This document shows positions 55,615 through 64,000 of a stretch of DNA of 64,000 bases, piece by piece. Origin of the DNA: Hyparrhenia diplandra (Eukaryota > Streptophyta > Magnoliopsida > Poales > Poaceae); the NCBI GenBank assembly GCA_015847255.1, contig JADLZK010004649.1, positions 2,170,001 through 2,234,000 of the forward strand, given 5' to 3'. A model generated the notes under the pieces. The model made no database searches. It was not told where the DNA came from and was given only the letters and a program-made list of their open reading frames with translations. Position 1 is the first letter of the stretch, and each line of letters begins with the position of its first letter. Made by a program: the position numbers and the translations under genes.

Positions 55615-56522
55615 TAGATAGACGCGGTGCACGCAAAAACCGTGTACTGTGTGAGGGTTGACCTGATTGGAAACACGCGCTGCCGCCGAAGACTGTCGGA
55701 GTTGACGGACAACATTTGAGTGGGACCCTTAGTTTGGTCATATGCGTGTATATGACAAAAAAACCATATACTATTCAAACAGAAATTAAGATCACGTTGT
55801 TGTCGCCGAAGACCATCGGAGTCGACGGCGACTCTCTAGGCTTCTGCCCTTGGACACCATCGTCGGGCACGCGCGCTGCTCAGTTCCTCTCCCCGTCCGT
55901 AGCCTCGACGGGGGGTGAGCGCTGGACCCCACGGGGCGTACGTCGACGTGTGCACCCAGGAAGCTGGGCTCGCATATCTGGGGAAAACCTACAGGCCAAA
56001 ACTATAAAGGGCCAACACGATCACGAATATCCGAGGCCCGCACTCCGATGGGCCTACACCAGACGCGATGACTCCAAACTCTTGTTCCACCACTCATACG
56101 CTATGCCCACTCTGCTGAAAAATCGATGGTGCAGAGTTTCATTTCTTAAACAGGAGCGCAAGGAATACAGTATCCTAGAACACGATAATATCACAGAACT
56201 CCAACCCCAATACAGACTGACCATTAAAGTTTGATTGCCTGCACCGTATTCAACTTTGCTTCCATCTCTGTGATGGTCTCACATGGACAGAGGATGTTGC
56301 ATCTGCATAACTTGATTAGACAGCTCAGTCTAGTAATCAAACCAGCTGAGCATCACCATGCCACGCTGAAACTTTGGAAAGTTCAGTCAGAGTGCGCAAG
56401 CGTTGCACAAGACAAGAAAAACAGACACAGCAAAATACCAGAGAAATATGATCCAAAAAGTACCAGAGGAGTTTGAGACGGCGAAGCATGGGAGCGGAAG
56501 ATCAGACATCGTAGCGTACCTC
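55615..56522 (-). repeat. Recurrent intergenic block upstream of NLR2, left half
   Basis: 55620-55840 has GC-rich words CGCCGAAGAC.GTCGGAGT occurring twice (about 55682 and 55805). From about 55950 the B-type block recurs (AGGCCCGCACTCCGATGGGC and GCCCACTCTGCTGAAAAATC). From 56370 an A-type block begins (GAAAGTTCAGTCAGAGTGCG, GGCGAAGCATGGGAGCGG) and is cut at ACCTC (56518-56522) by an LTR retrotransposon, resuming at 60004. Confidence 0.5.
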
Positions 56523-56895
56523 TGTCAGGAGCCTGCTGGAAATACTGCTAGTTGGGCCAGAGAAGGGGCATGTGGACTGGGCTTGGGCCAAGTGGACAAT
56601 ACTTGGGCTCAGTATCTGACCAACGAGGAAGCAAGGAGGATAAAGAGATCACCACCATCACCAGGACGGGTTGTCCAAGAACCAGAACCTGAATCGGCGA
56701 CGACGAGCTCTGCTCGGGTTGAGGCGAGCGATTGCTCGAGGCTAGCTTCGGCTAGATTGTATCTTCCTCCTCTAATCCTTCTTCCTCCCTGGTTGTACTG
56801 ATTTTCCTTCACTAGAACTTTCTGGAACATTGTGTACTGGCTTGGATCCTATTCGTGTTTGTGCTATTGTTGAGTTGAGGACTAGGACGCTGACA
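56523..56895 (+). repeat. 5' LTR of the gene-carrying retrotransposon
   Basis: Begins TGTCAGGAGCCTGC and ends GACGCTGACA. It has the same length as the 3' LTR with 8 substitutions and no indels by eye. Confidence 0.93.
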
Positions 56896-56948
56896 TTTGG
56901 TACCGGAGCTGTCGATCCTCGGCGGGATCCGCTGATTTCGGCGAGCTG

Positions 56949-57035
56949 ATGGCTATGGAGGATCAGATCGGTGACCTGGTGGAGCTGCTCAAGGGGATGC
57001 AGTCTCGTATTGAACAACAGCATGACTCCTCGTGA
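56949..57035 (+). pseudogene. Gag-like N-terminal remnant
   Basis: ATG 53 bp after the LTR opens MAMEDQIGDLVELLKGMQSR and closes with a stop after 28 codons. DLVELLKGMQ-type openings are usual in plant gypsy gag leaders, so the element probably derives from a gypsy family. The rest of gag is replaced by captured sequence. Confidence 0.5.
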
Positions 57036-57113
57036 AGACATTGGAGCCGAACACATCCGCGCTGCAGCACCTCTGCGGCAAGCCTCCAGCGACCTCCGCC
57101 AGCAACCGCCTCC

Positions 57114-58595
57114 ATGCTCGCCGCCAACTCCGACGAGCGCGAGACCGAGGTCGCGAACTCCACCACCGCGAGCTCCAGCGGGACGATGGCTTCCTCCTCA
57201 GCTTCCTCGCCTCCGTCAAATCCCACGCCCATCTGCGAGTTCGTCAGGGCCCCTGCGACGATGGTGACTGCAGCCAAGGCCTCGTCGATCTCCTCAGCGT
57301 CGCTCGCTTCTTCCCCAACCTTCGCTCCTGACCAGGACGCGGATCACGGCTTCGAGTTTGGTGTCACCAAGGTCGCTGCTACCTCGCCCACCAGGTGTTC
57401 GATGCCCGCTCCCTACCAGGACGCTCATGTTCGAGTGTTGGGGAACTCCGACCACCGCGAGCGCGAGGTTCCCAACTCCAGCAGCAGTGACCTGGGCGGC
57501 ATTGACCGCCTCAGCTGCCTCCCCGACTCAATCCTACGCAACATTGTCGCTCGTCTCCCCATCAAGGATGCCGGGCGCACGACGGTGCTCTCCTGTCGTT
57601 GGAGCCCAATCAGGCGCGGCGCCCCTCTCCTCGTCGGCCACGCCGACATCGCCGTCAACACCGACCGCTTCGGGAAGCCGCTGGAGCAAATCCGCCTGCG
57701 GCAGCAGGGCCGCGCCCGCCCGTCTCTCACCACCAACAACCCCGGCGGTTGCCTCCTGGCCCCCGACGCTGGTGGCCATGAGACGTTGGATACCTCCACC
57801 AAGCTCGTCCAAGTGATGCTGACCAGCAGGTGCTCGACACTACACCTGTACGGGTATGCCTGCATTCCTATGATGCTCGACACTCCAAAACAATACTTCA
57901 TCAAGAGTCATACTGGCATGGTTGCGAGATACCGTTGCCTGCTTGGTTTTCATATTCAGTCATTCAGATCAGTGCCATGGCCTCCGGGGGTGTTTGCAAG
58001 AGTGTTCAGGACTTGGTTTCTTTTGGTTTCATCACTGTCACTTTTATGCCCTCCAAATACATCCAGTTTTAGCAGCAGGTCATGCATGGATAGCAACTGC
58101 ACCCACACCTTTGATCCTGGCATCCTGTTAGTATCTACTGGCATAATCATGTCTATGAGGTTACTTGACAGCAGCAGTTATACTTTGAGTGGGTCTTATG
58201 CATTGCTGCTGAAGGCATCAACTTGTTTGGCCATTGCTTCTGAAGGCATCAGTTTCCGTGTGTGTTTATTGTCTGCTCTCAGGCTGAGTGATTACAGTCA
58301 GAATTCTATGCTCACTTCGGTCATTGCCTGGATATTTACAACTGCTACTTCTGTGACCAACTACTTCAGCATCAGCCATGTTCTATCTGTTGGCTTGGAT
58401 AAATTTTCTTTTTGCACTAGCGTCTCTGATGCACACGATGTGTTTGAGGTGCTGCCAAGAAAGCCAGTAGCATTGTATTTTAATCTGTTATCACCATGGC
58501 TATCTCAGTGTGGCATTGTTAATGCTAAGCATCATCAGTTAGAGCTGAAATCACAGAGGGATATTGATGAGCAATCAGTACAAATGAGGGCCTAG
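57114..58595 (+). pseudogene. Captured F-box gene fragment in a 493-codon frame
   Basis: An open frame from 57114 to 58595. Residues about 130-175 form an F-box: IDRLSCLPDSILRNIVARLP, then IKDAGRTTVLSCRW, close to the F-box of grass F-box/LRR/FBD proteins (DRLS.LPD.LL..I...LP..DA.RT..LS.RW), which recruits SKP1 in SCF ubiquitin ligases. The N-terminal 130 residues are Ser/Ala-rich with no domain. Beyond about residue 190 the similarity fades, and the rest (58000-58595) looks like translated non-coding sequence with Leu/Ser-rich stretches. No LRR or FBD part is seen. The frame could be expressed from the LTR, but its C-terminal two thirds is probably not ancestral coding sequence. Confidence 0.7.
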
Positions 58596-58710
58596 GAAGT
58601 GAAGGGCACCATAACTGATGAACAATCTGTTCAGTTGATGCATGGCTGGAAGCCCCCATGGCTGTATCTACAACTGTGTGCATACAGTTGTGCTCTGGTT
58701 AATGCTGGTG
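58596..58710 (+). other. Linker between the two captured fragments
   Basis: No recognised domain. AACTGTGTGCATACAGTTGTG contains an inverted ACTGTRTGCATACAGT palindrome at about 58672. Confidence 0.4.
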
Positions 58711-58943
58711 TAAAACTGGCTATTGAAACTCGAGTTGAATTCTAGAAGTCAGCACATAGGAAGTCCAAGACTATCTACAACTGTGCTCTGGTTAATGCAT
58801 TCACTGGGAACTATGGAGCCTATCTTTCTGATGGATCAGAGTACAATGGATCATACACAGCTGACATCACAGCCGAAACTCTGAAGTACTACTACAGGCA
58901 CTAGCTGCAGATCCTTGCAATTGTGGGTGTTGACCTGTTTGTG
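58711..58943 (+). pseudogene. Captured homocysteine S-methyltransferase fragment
   Basis: One frame reads LAIETRVEF, stop, KSAHRKSKTIYN, then NYGAYLSDGSEYNGSY, ADITAETLKYYYRH, stop, LQILAIVGVDLF. Plant homocysteine S-methyltransferases, which make methionine from homocysteine and S-methylmethionine, have SIGSYGAYLADGSEYSG.Y and TAE.LK..HRRRLQVL in this order, so almost the whole stretch is alignable. Two in-frame stops (near 58743 and 58903) and the loss of the catalytic zinc-binding C-terminus make it non-functional. It is a processed-looking fragment without an intron, inside the retrotransposon interior. Confidence 0.8.
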
Positions 58944-59630
58944 TCCATTTCACCTGAGTATAGTAGTGTCCCTGGATTTTTGGTGCCACAGCCTTGGCCA
59001 CCACCTGTTAGTGACATGATTGCAAGCAGCCAAGAAGAAATACAACCTCAAATTTGGCTTGAAGACAAGTGGTGGCAATCTGAATTGTGCATACAAGAGC
59101 AGAAGCAATCTGAGTTGCCAATCAGTGAGCTTATGATGACAAGTAGGATTATTTTACTGGATCAGTACTTAGATTACCTACCAAACCTTTTTGCTACTTC
59201 AAGAACAGCATCGATTGATGACAAGAAACAATGGCTATCTGCACTGCATACTACCATACACAGTTTCTTATTGCAATGGGATCCCGGTTGTTTTGAAGCA
59301 TTGCACAGCTACAATTTGAATGACTTGTGGGCAAATGACATATGGATGATCAACAACAACAACACATGCTGTCCCTTACTGATGGATCAGCATATCATTA
59401 CCTGGGAGAACCGACAGTGGCGCAGCTTGCTATATTCTTCATCAGAAGTGAAAGCAAGATTGATGGTATTACAACTATTTGCATTCTGTACCACATCATG
59501 TAGAATAGCATATGTTGTTTCAGCATCACAAAGCCAAGTACCTTTGGATCCTGGCTTATCTAAAGTTCTTCAAATCTCGAACATTGTAACGCACGGCTTG
59601 GGGACAAGCCGTGTTTCAAGAGGGGAAGTA
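58923..59630 (+). other. 3' interior frame of the retrotransposon, unknown product
   Basis: A long frame opens at 58923, overlaps the end of the methyltransferase match, and runs into the 3' LTR (stop at 59909). It contains WLEDKWWQSELCIQEQ, SFLLQWDPGCFEAL and, near the end, VTHGLGTSRVSRGEV. I do not recognise a family. It could be the tail of the parental element or a third captured piece. The part after 59630 is LTR and not independent coding sequence. Confidence 0.35.
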
Positions 59631-60003
59631 TGTCAGGAGCTTGCTGGAAATACTGCTAGTTGGGCTAGAGAAGGGGCATGTGGACTGGGCTTGGGCCAAG
59701 AGGACAATACTTGGGCTCAGTATCTGACCAACGAGGAAGCAAGGAGGATAAAGAGATCACCACCATCACCAGGACGGGTTGTCCAAGAACCAGAACCTGA
59801 ATCGGCGACGACGAGCTCTTCTCGGGTCGAGGCGAGCGATTGCTCGAGGCTAGCTTCGGCTAGATTGTATCTTCCTCCTCTAATCCTTCTTCCTCCCTGG
59901 TTGTACTGATTTTCCTTCACTAGAACTTTCTAGAACATTGTGTACTGGCTTGGATCCTATTCATGTTTGTGCTATTGTTGAGTTGAGGATTAGGACGCTG
60001 ACA
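59631..60003 (+). repeat. 3' LTR of the gene-carrying retrotransposon
   Basis: Begins TGTCAGGAGCTTGC and ends GACGCTGACA, immediately followed by ACCTC (60004-60008). Confidence 0.93.
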
Positions 60004-60540
60004 ACCTCGTTCGGGAATAGTAGCCGGCTTGAACGCATGCCGGCGGTGCGTTGTGGTGGGATCCGATGGCGAGCCTCGATGGGAAGGGCCGCCCGGCCCC
60101 GAGCAGGCACCGTCAGGTACTGCTGCTCACAGCTCGGTCCCTGGCGTCGCAATAGTTCCCATCGCTCGTCGGAGTGCCAGTGCCCCACCGGTGGCTGGCT
60201 CCACCTACACTACAACGGCGCCCACTGCGCCGTCGTGCAATGCGTCGTCGTGCCGCGGCCTGACGACGCTTGGGCCGCTCCATCGTCTTCAGGGCCAAAA
60301 ATCTGAGGGCTGAACGCCGGATCACGAAATATCCGAGGCACGTACTCGTATGGGCCTACATTGGAGGCCCGCACTCAAAACTTTGTGTTCTCAATGCCAG
60401 ATTGGTTGATGAATGCCCACTCTGCTTCTGAAAAATGGATGGTGCAGAGTTTCATTTGTTAAAAAGAAGCGCAAGGGATACAACATCATATAACACAATA
60501 ATATCATAGTACCCAATATAGACTGACCATTCAAGTTCGA
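60004..60540 (-). promoter_or_regulatory. Recurrent site II block interrupted by the retrotransposon
   Basis: Direct continuation of the A-type block cut at 56522: ACCTCGTTCGGGAATAGTAG, GCCGGCTTGAACGC and GTGCGTTGTGG. A B-type part follows (GGATCACGAAATATCCGAGG, ATGGGCCTACA, GCCCACTCTGCTTCTGAAAA). The frame matching MAPRRGRAG has lost its ATG here (VPARGRAALPIE). Confidence 0.45.
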
Positions 60541-61379
60541 TTGACTGAGCACCAGATTCAACCTTGCTTCCATCTGTGTGCTAGTCTCACAGGGACAGAG
60601 GATGTTGCATTTGCATGACTTGAATAGTTTGTGAAAACCAGCGAAAGAGTTTTAAGCAAAATCACATAAGGTAACAAATGAACTATAGTCTGGAGATATC
60701 CAGATAGGAGATATAATACTGTGGGATAGACAAAATCCTGGCTTCCTGAAACATTACTATGGATGGGGTTGGTATTTGGTAAGTTGTGGAAAGTCGCAAA
60801 ACCTTTCATCTTAGCAAAGATCATATAAAGGCTCAGACCCTGCTAAGTATTTTTTTTTTTTTTTGAAAAAAAGAGTGGGTTGGAGGACAGCTACACTTAG
60901 TTAAAGGGCCTCTTGGCTTCCGCCATGAGTCTTTTCCCTTCCTCCATCGATACATCCGTATGATTGTATCTATTATTTATTCCATTCTCTGCTCATGTTA
61001 TGAATGCCTTGTAAATGGCCACTATGCTCCTAAAAAATAGATCCTACAGAGTTTGATTTCTGAAAGAGGAGCACAAGGGAGGCAAAATAGAACGGAACAC
61101 AATGATTTCATCCTTGGATACAAACAGACTGGTAACTGCATGTCAGACAACGAACTGAACAAACAAACAAGACGGTTTCAAACCTGCCATATGTTGAATA
61201 AGGGAGCTGCAAACTGTCACAAAGCCCAGACAATTCTTTGTTCAAGGATTAGATCGAGTCTGCCTGCCATCGTATAGGGGATAGAGACATTGAATCTACG
61301 AAGTAGTGATACTTTGGATCACCTACGACAACAAGGTCGTTCTAATTACTGAACATCACCATCCCGCACATCAACGGAC
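60541..61379. other. Intergenic sequence without a recognised gene
   Basis: AT-rich, with a T-run at about 60850-60864. A partial copy of the TCCTACAGAGTTTGATTTCTGA / ACTGGTAACTGCATGTCAGA words (about 61040-61150) belongs to the same recurrent intergenic family. No coding signal is seen. Confidence 0.45.
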
Positions 61380-62090
61380 TCAGTGGATGGAAATTCTGAG
61401 AAATTCAGTCAAAGGGTGGAAGCAAGCTCTGCACAAGACAAGCAAAACGGACAGAGCAAGATATACCTGAGATGTTTCAGAGGTCGAAGCATTGGAGCAG
61501 GAAATCAGACTTCGTAGTGAACCTTGGTCGGGAAGGGTAGTCGGTTTGAACGCGTACCGACAGCGCCGGAGCCCGGAGCCGGAGCCGTAGCTGGCGGTGC
61601 GCTGTGGACGAGACTACGGTGGGACCCGCAGGCGAACCACGCTCGAGGGAAAGGCCCGCCCGGCCCCGACGAGGCGCCATTGTGCAGTGCTGCTCAGAGC
61701 TCCGTCCCCTGGCGTCCCCTGTGGCTGGCTGCATCCCTCTCCACGGGCGCCTTCCCGCCGCCGTCCACTGCGCCCTGCTGCTGCCGGCGGGCAGGGTTCG
61801 TGTTCGGCAGCTGCGTCGTCAGGCCGCGGCACAACGCAGCTACTGGGCTAACACGCACGTCCGGGAAAGCCCACGGCCCAAACTTCTGTAAGGGCCGAGC
61901 CGAAAGCCAGATCATGAATTTCCAAGGCACGCACTCCGATGGGCCTACACGGAACGACATCATTCTCGTCAGTGCAAACTCCCTCCCGCCAATCTGTTCT
62001 GAATGCCCACTCTGCTTCTGAAGAATGGATGCTGCAGAGTTCCATTTCTGAAACCGGAATGAAGGAATGCAATAGCATGGATCACTATGA
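61380..62090 (-). promoter_or_regulatory. Recurrent site II block, copy downstream of NLR3
   Basis: A nearly complete A-B block. On the minus strand, TGGGCC/GGCCCA elements (about 61945-61875) precede an ATG at 61680 opening MAPRRGRAGLSLERGSPAG. Relative to the copy at 28346 there is one in-frame codon insertion, then one extra base near 61490 that ends the frame at CFDL before the conserved donor CTCAG/GTATAT (61467/61466). Confidence 0.45.
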
Positions 62091-62660
62091 TTTCACTCCT
62101 ATATACATTACAGACTGATAATAGCATTTCAGACAATGAACTCAACAAAACCATACGTTGCACAAACAAAGGGTCACTTGCTTGTTTCCGTTCATTTATT
62201 GACGACAATACACAGCAGCACGTCTGAATAAACACGCACACGCGCTCCCAAACCAAAAGGCACCCACCACCCATACATACGTAACTTCTGTCTGTGTGAC
62301 TCTGCTTCTGAAAAATGGATGCCGCAGAGTTCCATTTCTGAAACCCGAACACAAGGGCTGAAATAGCATGGATCACAATAATTTCATCATTGTATACATT
62401 ACAGACTGATAACAGCATGTCTGACAACCAACTCAATAAAGGGTTTCAAACCATTCAAACAGTGCCCACCCTAGTCTGGGTTGAATAACAAGATGAAACT
62501 TATGTATGCAAGCCGGATGCCCAGCCAAGTCTGCATATATAGTCCACGTACAAATTAAAGGTTCACTTGCTTGTTTCCTTTCATTTTTTCATAACAATAC
62601 ACATCAGATGAACTAACACAGAAGCTATAATATATAAGGCATGTTTTTCACGATCCAAAC
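62091..62660 (-). repeat. NLR3 3' flank with an internal duplication
   Basis: CTCTGCTTCTGAAGAATGG (62010) recurs as CTCTGCTTCTGAAAAATGG (62300). Both are followed by GCAGAGTTCCATTTCTGAAA and CAGACTGATAA.AGCAT, so a roughly 290-bp segment is duplicated in tandem here, unlike at NLR1 and NLR2. No gene is seen. Confidence 0.6.
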
Positions 62661-64000
62661 TCAGTCGTCCGGTTTTGCCATCATAGCCTGCTCTGCAGAT
62701 AGAAAATGGGACAATAATGCTCCATGAGTGCTTGCAGTCCGGGAAGTTGGAACTGATTCCCTCCAGAACAATAACGGATTCAGGATCTCATTTGTCACTT
62801 CAGTACTACTTGGATGATGCCGGACCACCCCATCCCAGCAGCAAGGGATAGCTAGCATATTTTCAAGATTTTGGTTCCCATAGTTTAGTACCTGCAAATG
62901 GAAAATACATGTTACTAATTGCTGTGCATCCAAGAATAGACATCAATAACCGTATGAAATGAACTAACAATGTGCAGGGGTTTACATCATCAGAGACAAA
63001 AAAAGACAGTCTAAAAAACAGACTGCAGACCATCACCCACATAAAACTAATGTACCAGACATCAATAATAAATGCAGCTGCAAGGTCTCGTACCTTATTA
63101 AGGTTTACATGGTATGGATTTGCACCGTATATAAAACGAGGCAGAGGAATTTAAAGAGATAAAGAAAAAAATTGAACAGTATACCTTTCATCTGGGTTGC
63201 TTGAAAGAGCGTGTGATATGTCTATCTCTACAAGGCCATCAAGAACATCTTTGTTAAACTGCTTTTATATCCATAGCAGGGCAGTATTTGATCCAAAGTT
63301 TCCGAAGAGCAGAGTAACTCCCAGGGCCACCGCTGGATCCTAAGGATGCAAGGCGTTGGCAGCTGTAAAGAGACAGTGTTTCTAATGATGACGCGTCTCC
63401 CAAGGATTGTACGGACTCGCAACTTATTGCACTTGTAAATATCTAGTTCCTCGAGTTGATCCAGCTGCCCCGACACGGAACAGAGCTCCCCGCGACCGGC
63501 AGATTTTCAAACTCTTGAGGGACGGTGGTAGATTTTGAAGTGTTACCAGGTTATCACATTCTCTTATGTCTAGAGTTACTAGGCATGGATAAGGTGCCGT
63601 GTCTTGGCAGTATTCCAGTGGACGCACAGGCTTCAGGACGTTTCTCCTTTTCCAATATGAATTCAAGTCTAGGGCAATCCATAATAGTACCAATACTTCT
63701 CAGCATGTCGCACCCACTGATAACAATCTTAAGAGCATGGGGCAGCGTCGGAAGATGTTTCATCTTTTTGCAGGACTGAATGTCCAATGTTTGAAGCGAC
63801 ACCAGGTGCTCCATATTTTGGGGCAAGCTGTCCCAGTGACAATGTTCAATGCGAAGCTCACGCAGACCAATGAAGAGTTCACTACTTTCGGGAATAGATG
63901 CCAGCTGGCTACAACAAAAGAGTTCAAGTCTGTGCAGTTGCTTTGGGGCGTCTGGTCCGTGGTGACTCAGCATCCAACTAGGATACCTTGAACCGCTGTA
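62661..64000 (-). pseudogene. NLR3: LRR end of a third NLR copy, cut by the window
   Basis: The LRR exon runs from beyond 64000 down to 63185 (donor GGTATAC at 63184), then an intron, then a 3' exon from 62891. LRR pieces include QLHRLELFCCSQLASIPE, LVSLQTLDIQSCKKMKHL, CPRLEFILEKEKRPEA and LVTLDIRECDNLVTLQ, in at least three frames (shifts near 63690 and 63470). Relative to NLR1/NLR2 there is a deletion of about 36 bp between CQDTAP and YPCLVTL. The 3' exon has VLNYGNQNLENML and TNEILNPLLFW. Coiled-coil and NB-ARC parts are outside the window, so whether it shares the P-loop frameshift is unknown. Confidence 0.8.

Larger units (their letters stand above)
56523..60003 (+). mobile_element. Young non-autonomous LTR retrotransposon carrying two host gene fragments
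   Basis: 5' LTR 56523-56895 and 3' LTR 59631-60003, both 373 bp with TG...CA ends, flanked by ACCTC at 56518-56522 and 60004-60008. Primer-binding site TGGTACCGGAGCT (56898-56910, like initiator methionine tRNA) and polypurine tract AAGAGGGGAAG before the 3' LTR are present. By eye the LTRs differ at 8 of 373 positions. The interior has a short gag-like start but no protease, reverse transcriptase or integrase. Instead it contains an F-box fragment (about 57501-57640) and a homocysteine S-methyltransferase fragment (about 58711-58943). It must have been mobilised by proteins from another element. Confidence 0.93.

Noticed and set aside
59631..59909. C-terminal part of the frame opening at 58923
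   Set aside because: It is LTR sequence; the same frame is present in the 5' LTR, so it is not an independent protein end.

Overview
This is a stretch of nuclear plant DNA, almost certainly from a grass and probably a PACMAD/panicoid one. The evidence is a CC-NB-ARC-LRR cluster with grass-type motifs, CACTA elements with TNP2-type transposase, gene-capturing Helitrons ending in CTAG, a Ty3/gypsy element, many hAT-, Harbinger- and Stowaway-like MITEs, and intron-containing genes. There is no operon structure, rRNA, CRISPR array or organelle gene. Genus cannot be fixed by eye. No gene in the window has an unbroken reading frame over its full expected length.

Layout, 0-21 kb: a nested transposon stack. 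An LTR-retrotransposon-like fragment (1-1.57 kb) is followed by a CACTA-like element (1.57-2.29 kb) and a non-autonomous CACTA with TCA target duplication (2917-5961). A Helitron (6125-18866) carries captured exons of a KH-domain FUBP-like gene and of seryl-tRNA synthetase. That Helitron is itself split by a 9.6-kb CACTA (7195-16770, GTA target duplication) holding a decayed TNP2 transposase and a 386-bp-arm hairpin. The Helitron and the 2917-5961 CACTA sit in copy A of a host repeat. Copy B at 20.5-21.35 kb lacks the Helitron and so shows the empty site. A Harbinger-like MITE lies at 20018-20353.

21.37-27.34 kb: a tandem array of four related units in the order alpha-beta-alpha-beta, a dimer that was duplicated again. 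Each unit carries the same MITE insertion.

27.4-64 kb: three tandem NLR copies, all on the minus strand. NLR1 spans 28937-38882, NLR2 spans 48350-55118, and NLR3 begins at 62661 and runs off the window. Each shows an NB-ARC/LRR exon and a small conserved 3' exon. NLR1 and NLR2 also show a separate coiled-coil exon followed by a long linker, and a 2.3-5.4 kb intron full of repeats. All three are broken by frameshifts. NLR1 and NLR2 share one frameshift immediately after the P-loop, so they probably descend from an already damaged copy. A GC-rich, TGGGCC-containing block recurs six times between the NLR copies and looks like a promoter plus first exon.

Insertions into the NLR region: a Harbinger-like element with a captured GC-rich segment (40053-41046, TTA duplication); two related hAT-like MITEs (41.37-42.02 kb); a chromodomain-type Ty3/gypsy element on the minus strand (42376-47396, CTGCT duplication); a Stowaway-like MITE (55392-55614); and a young non-autonomous LTR retrotransposon (56523-60003, ACCTC duplication, LTRs differing at 8 of 373 sites by eye). 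The last one has picked up an F-box gene fragment and a homocysteine S-methyltransferase fragment.
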